Positions 61,416 to 64,000 of a stretch of DNA of 64,000 bases are shown here, piece after piece. The notes below the pieces were generated by a model. It made no database searches. It saw nothing but the letters and a program-made list of their open reading frames with translations, and was not told the DNA's origin. The stretch covers positions 1 to 64,000 of the forward strand of contig NZ_PGVG01000016.1 of assembly GCF_002795245.1 (NCBI RefSeq), given 5' to 3'. Position numbers and translations under genes: made by a program. This DNA is from Bradyrhizobium forestalis. Its GTDB lineage: Bacteria > Pseudomonadota > Alphaproteobacteria > Rhizobiales > Xanthobacteraceae. Positions within the stretch are counted from its first letter, which is position 1, and each line of letters begins with the position of its first letter.

Positions 61416-63195
61416 TGATTGAGGCCACTTCCTGGCCGTCAGGACTCATCACGTGGGTCGAGCAAGCCAAGCACGGATCAAAGGAATGGATCGTGCGCAA
61501 GATCTCCAGAGGCCGCTGCGGATCGACCATCGGCGTACCGATCAGGGAGGCTTCGAAAGCGCCAATATTGCCCTTGGGATCGCGAGGAGATCCGTTCCAC
61601 GTCGTCGGCACGACACATTGATAATTGTCGATCTTGGCGCCCTTGATCTTGATCCAGTGCCCAAGCGCACCGCGCGGGGCCTCACTGAACCCGTAGCCCT
61701 TGGCCTCCTTGTGCCAGCTTTCCGGCTTCCACCTGCTCACATCGGCAGTTGCCGTATTGCCTGCCTTGATGTGGATTACCAGCTTATCCTGGAAATAACG
61801 CATCTGATGCGCCGCCCACTGGCATTCGAGCGCCCGCGCCGCAGTACGGCCAAGCGTCGAGAACAGCGCAGTCAGGGGAAGATTGAGCCCCTTGAGCAGT
61901 CTCTCGGCCGGCTCCTTGAACTCGGCTTTGCCTTGCGCATAACCGATGATGTATCGCGCCAACGGCCCGACCTCCATGGCGTGGCCGCGCCAGCGCGGCG
62001 CTTTGATCCAGGAATACTTGCCGCCTTCGTCGAGTTCCTTAATATCTGTCTTGCTGCCTTTGAGTTTTGGCCCAAGTTCAAAATGCGGCTCGGTGATACC
62101 GTCCCAGGGATGCAGCCCGCAGCAATCGCTGGGGTATTTGTACCATGAATGCGCGACGAATTCCTGGATCTGCTCGGGATCACCATGGTCGATCGGCAGT
62201 ATCTCCTTGAGATTGCCACCAAGAATGACCCCGCGCGGCAGCTTGAAACTTTTGGCGGAACAGTCATTTGCGTTTTCGGGGATGTCGCCATAGGACATCA
62301 CGCTCTTGCTTGAAAGTCCGCCGCCATGGAGCCAGTCCTTGTAGAACGAGCAGATCGCGGCAATGTCGGGCAGGTAGACCTGCTCGACAAACTCGATCGA
62401 GCGCTCGATGATCGAGGCCACGATGTTCAGTCGCTCCATATTGATCGCACCCACCGCACCGGGTCCGTCGATGTTGATCGCGCAGGGCACGCCACCGACC
62501 AGCCAGTTCGGATGCGGGTTCTTACCACCATAGATAGCTTGGATCTTGACGATCTCCTTCTGGAAGTCCAGCGCTTCCAGATAATGCGCTACAGCCATCA
62601 GGTTCGCTTCCGGTGGCAGCTTGTAGGCCGGATGCCCCCAATAGCCGTTCTTGAACGGACCGAGTTGTCCTGATCCGAAGAATTTGGTGAGCCGGATCTG
62701 CAAATCCTTAAAATAGCCAGGGGACGACAGCGGCCAGGGCGAGATAGACTGCGCGAGCGCCGAGGTGGACTTCGGATCGGCCTTGAGCGCGGAGACAACG
62801 TCGACCCAATCCAGCGCGTGCAGGTGATAGAAATGTACGAGGTGATCATGCACGAGCAGGCACAGCTGCATGATGTTGCGGATCGAATTGGCATTCTCCG
62901 GAATCGCAATTCCTAGTGCATTTTCAACCGCGCGCACGGAGGTGAGCGCATGGGTGCCGGTGCAGACCCCGCAAATCCGCTCAGTGAACGCCCAGGCGTC
63001 GCGAGGATCGCGCCCGCGCAGGATGACTTCGATGCCACGCCACATCGTCCCGCTTGAGACCGCATTGCGGATCACATTGTCGGAATCGAGATTGGCTTCG
63101 ACACGCAGGTGGCCTTCGATCCGCGTCAGCGGGTCGATGACGATTCGCCTGCCTGAACGATCAAGATTGAACCCATTCGGTGTCTGGACGGCCAC
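61405..63195 (-). CDS. hupL: Uptake [NiFe] hydrogenase large subunit HupL
   Basis: HupL is the catalytic subunit with the NiFe(CN)2CO site, oxidising H2 produced by nitrogenase. It has 596 residues. The Ni ligand pairs are RICGVCTGTH (C75, C78) and DPCLACSTHVM (C575, C578). HupD should cleave after H581, removing the last 15 residues. It lies 13 bp after hupS. Confidence 0.98.
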   Translation of the reverse strand: MAVQTPNGFNLDRSGRRIVIDPLTRIEGHLRVEANLDSDNVIRNAVSSGTMWRGIEVILRGRDPRDAWAFTERICGVCTGTHALTSVRAVENALGIAIPENANSIRNIMQLCLLVHDHLVHFYHLHALDWVDVVSALKADPKSTSALAQSISPWPLSSPGYFKDLQIRLTKFFGSGQLGPFKNGYWGHPAYKLPPEANLMAVAHYLEALDFQKEIVKIQAIYGGKNPHPNWLVGGVPCAINIDGPGAVGAINMERLNIVASIIERSIEFVEQVYLPDIAAICSFYKDWLHGGGLSSKSVMSYGDIPENANDCSAKSFKLPRGVILGGNLKEILPIDHGDPEQIQEFVAHSWYKYPSDCCGLHPWDGITEPHFELGPKLKGSKTDIKELDEGGKYSWIKAPRWRGHAMEVGPLARYIIGYAQGKAEFKEPAERLLKGLNLPLTALFSTLGRTAARALECQWAAHQMRYFQDKLVIHIKAGNTATADVSRWKPESWHKEAKGYGFSEAPRGALGHWIKIKGAKIDNYQCVVPTTWNGSPRDPKGNIGAFEASLIGTPMVDPQRPLEILRTIHSFDPCLACSTHVMSPDGQEVASINVR

Positions 63196-63208
63196 CGTCG
63201 CCCCCTCC

Positions 63209-64000
63209 TCAACTCGGTTTGCTTTTGTGGGCTGCGCGATCCGGCTTGTGGGTCAACCGCTTCACGGCGGTGACCGCCGCATGGGCAGCGACGGTTAGCC
63301 CAACTACGCCGGCAGCGGCCATGCCGATCTGGTCGGCGTTCTCCTCGATCCCGAACTGCTTGATGGTTGTGAGTCGGTCGTAAAATGACCCCTTATCCCA
63401 GAAGCCGTCTTCGGAGCAGCCAAAGCAGCCGTGGCCGGATTGAATCGGAAATGAAACGCCGCCGTTCCACCGAAGGGCCGAACAGGCATTGTAGGTGGTT
63501 GGTCCCTTGCAGCCCATCTTGTACAGGCAATAACCCTTGCGTGCATACTTATCGTCCCACTCCTCGACGAATTGGCCAGCGTCGAAATGGGAACGCCGAT
63601 AGCACTTGTCGTGAATGCGCTCGGAATAGAACATACTTGGGCGCCCTTGGCGATCGAGCTCCGGAAGCTTTCCGAACGTGGTGATGAAAGTCACGAGGCC
63701 ACTCATGACCTCTGCGATAGGCGGGCACCCGGGCACTTTGATGATCGGCTTGTTGGTGATCACCTTATCGATCGGGGCCGCGCCAGTTGGATTGGGCTTG
63801 GCCGCTTGCACGCATCCCCAAGACGCACACGTGCCCCAAGCGATGATCGCCATGGACTCTTCCGCCATGGACCTGAGCTTTTCAACGAACGGCTTGCCGC
63901 CGTCAATGCAGAACATGCCACCCTCGTTCAGCGGTGGATTGCCTTCGACGGCGAGCACATACCTGCCTCTGTACTTGGCACGAGTTTCCTCCAAGATGGC
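63209..64000 (-). CDS. hupS: Uptake [NiFe] hydrogenase small subunit HupS (cut by window edge)
   Basis: HupS is the electron-transfer subunit with three iron-sulphur clusters, exported by Tat together with HupL. The C-terminal 263 codons are visible; the Tat signal and first cluster ligands lie outside the window. Visible ligand regions are GTCASWGCVQAA, VPGCPPIAEVM, DKCYRRSHFD, GYCLYKMGCKGP, YNACSALRWN and GHGCFGCSEDGFWD. The hydrophobic C-terminal segment IGMAAAGVVGLTVAAHAAVTAV is the membrane anchor. Confidence 0.96.
   Translation of the reverse strand, partial: AILEETRAKYRGRYVLAVEGNPPLNEGGMFCIDGGKPFVEKLRSMAEESMAIIAWGTCASWGCVQAAKPNPTGAAPIDKVITNKPIIKVPGCPPIAEVMSGLVTFITTFGKLPELDRQGRPSMFYSERIHDKCYRRSHFDAGQFVEEWDDKYARKGYCLYKMGCKGPTTYNACSALRWNGGVSFPIQSGHGCFGCSEDGFWDKGSFYDRLTTIKQFGIEENADQIGMAAAGVVGLTVAAHAAVTAVKRLTHKPDRAAHKSKPS

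Noticed and set aside
1..64000. CRISPR arrays, tRNA, rRNA and origins of replication
   Set aside because: No regularly spaced repeats, cloverleaf-like or rRNA-like sequence was noticed on reading; no nifA gene was found either.

Overview
The window reads as part of the symbiosis/nitrogen-fixation island of a Bradyrhizobium. The nitrogenase gene order matches that genus: nifDKENX on one operon, nifH-nifQ...nifW-fixBCX on another, and nifS/nifB/nifZ blocks between them. An uptake-hydrogenase (hup/hyp) cluster lies alongside, together with IS66- and IS3-family insertion sequences and a decayed SUMO-protease type III effector gene. No rRNA, tRNA or CRISPR array was seen. Nearly all nif, fix, suf, hup and hyp genes lie on the minus strand, so transcription runs from position 64000 towards 1.

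Layout: 1-1691 is the end of an IS66 element. 2223-3293 (+) is a di-haem cytochrome c peroxidase behind a sigma-54 promoter. 4414-6270 (+) holds a ModC-like ATPase with worn catalytic motifs and a DUF2478 protein. 6375-9451 (-) is a NopD-like C48 peptidase effector pseudogene. 10357-11466 (+) is ahpC-ahpD behind a sigma-54 promoter. 11711-19363 (-) is nifH-nifQ-nifV-nifW-(fixA remnant)-fixB-fixC-fixX. 19916-21520 (+) holds an ArsC-like nitrogenase-associated protein and an OmpW porin. 21565-22650 is a dead IS3-family copy.

23049-33612 (-) is an iron-sulphur and cofactor supply region: iscA-like, a NifU C-terminal domain, nifS and nifT, a broken SIR2-like gene, then nifB, fdxN, two NifZ-domain proteins, several unnamed nif-linked genes, a DegT-family protein without its PLP lysine, a Rieske protein and a thioredoxin-like [2Fe-2S] ferredoxin. 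33885-34475 (+) is an unknown protein transcribed divergently from a shared NifA site. 34485-43262 (-) carries a second Rieske protein, then (in transcription order) nifD-K-E-N-X, a DUF269 gene, a DUF683-like gene and fdxB. 43698-48982 (-) is fdx-sufB-C-D-S. 49727-50839 (-) is alanine dehydrogenase. 51237-64000 (-) is hupS-L-C-D-F-G-H-K-hypA-B-F-C-D-E, with hupS running off the end.

The parts fit together as follows. NifS, IscA, NifU and Suf supply clusters; NifB, NifE, NifN, NifX, NifQ and NifV build FeMo-cofactor; NifH and NifDK form nitrogenase; FixBCX and the ferredoxins supply electrons; Hup recycles H2; and AhpCD and the peroxidase detoxify peroxide. I found -24/-12 promoters by eye for nifH, nifD, nifB, iscA-nifUS, fdx-suf, the fix region, ahpCD, the peroxidase and two plus-strand genes. 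Upstream TGT-N10-ACA NifA sites accompany nifH, nifD, nifB, iscA and fdx, including two divergent control regions. The nifA gene itself is not in the window.
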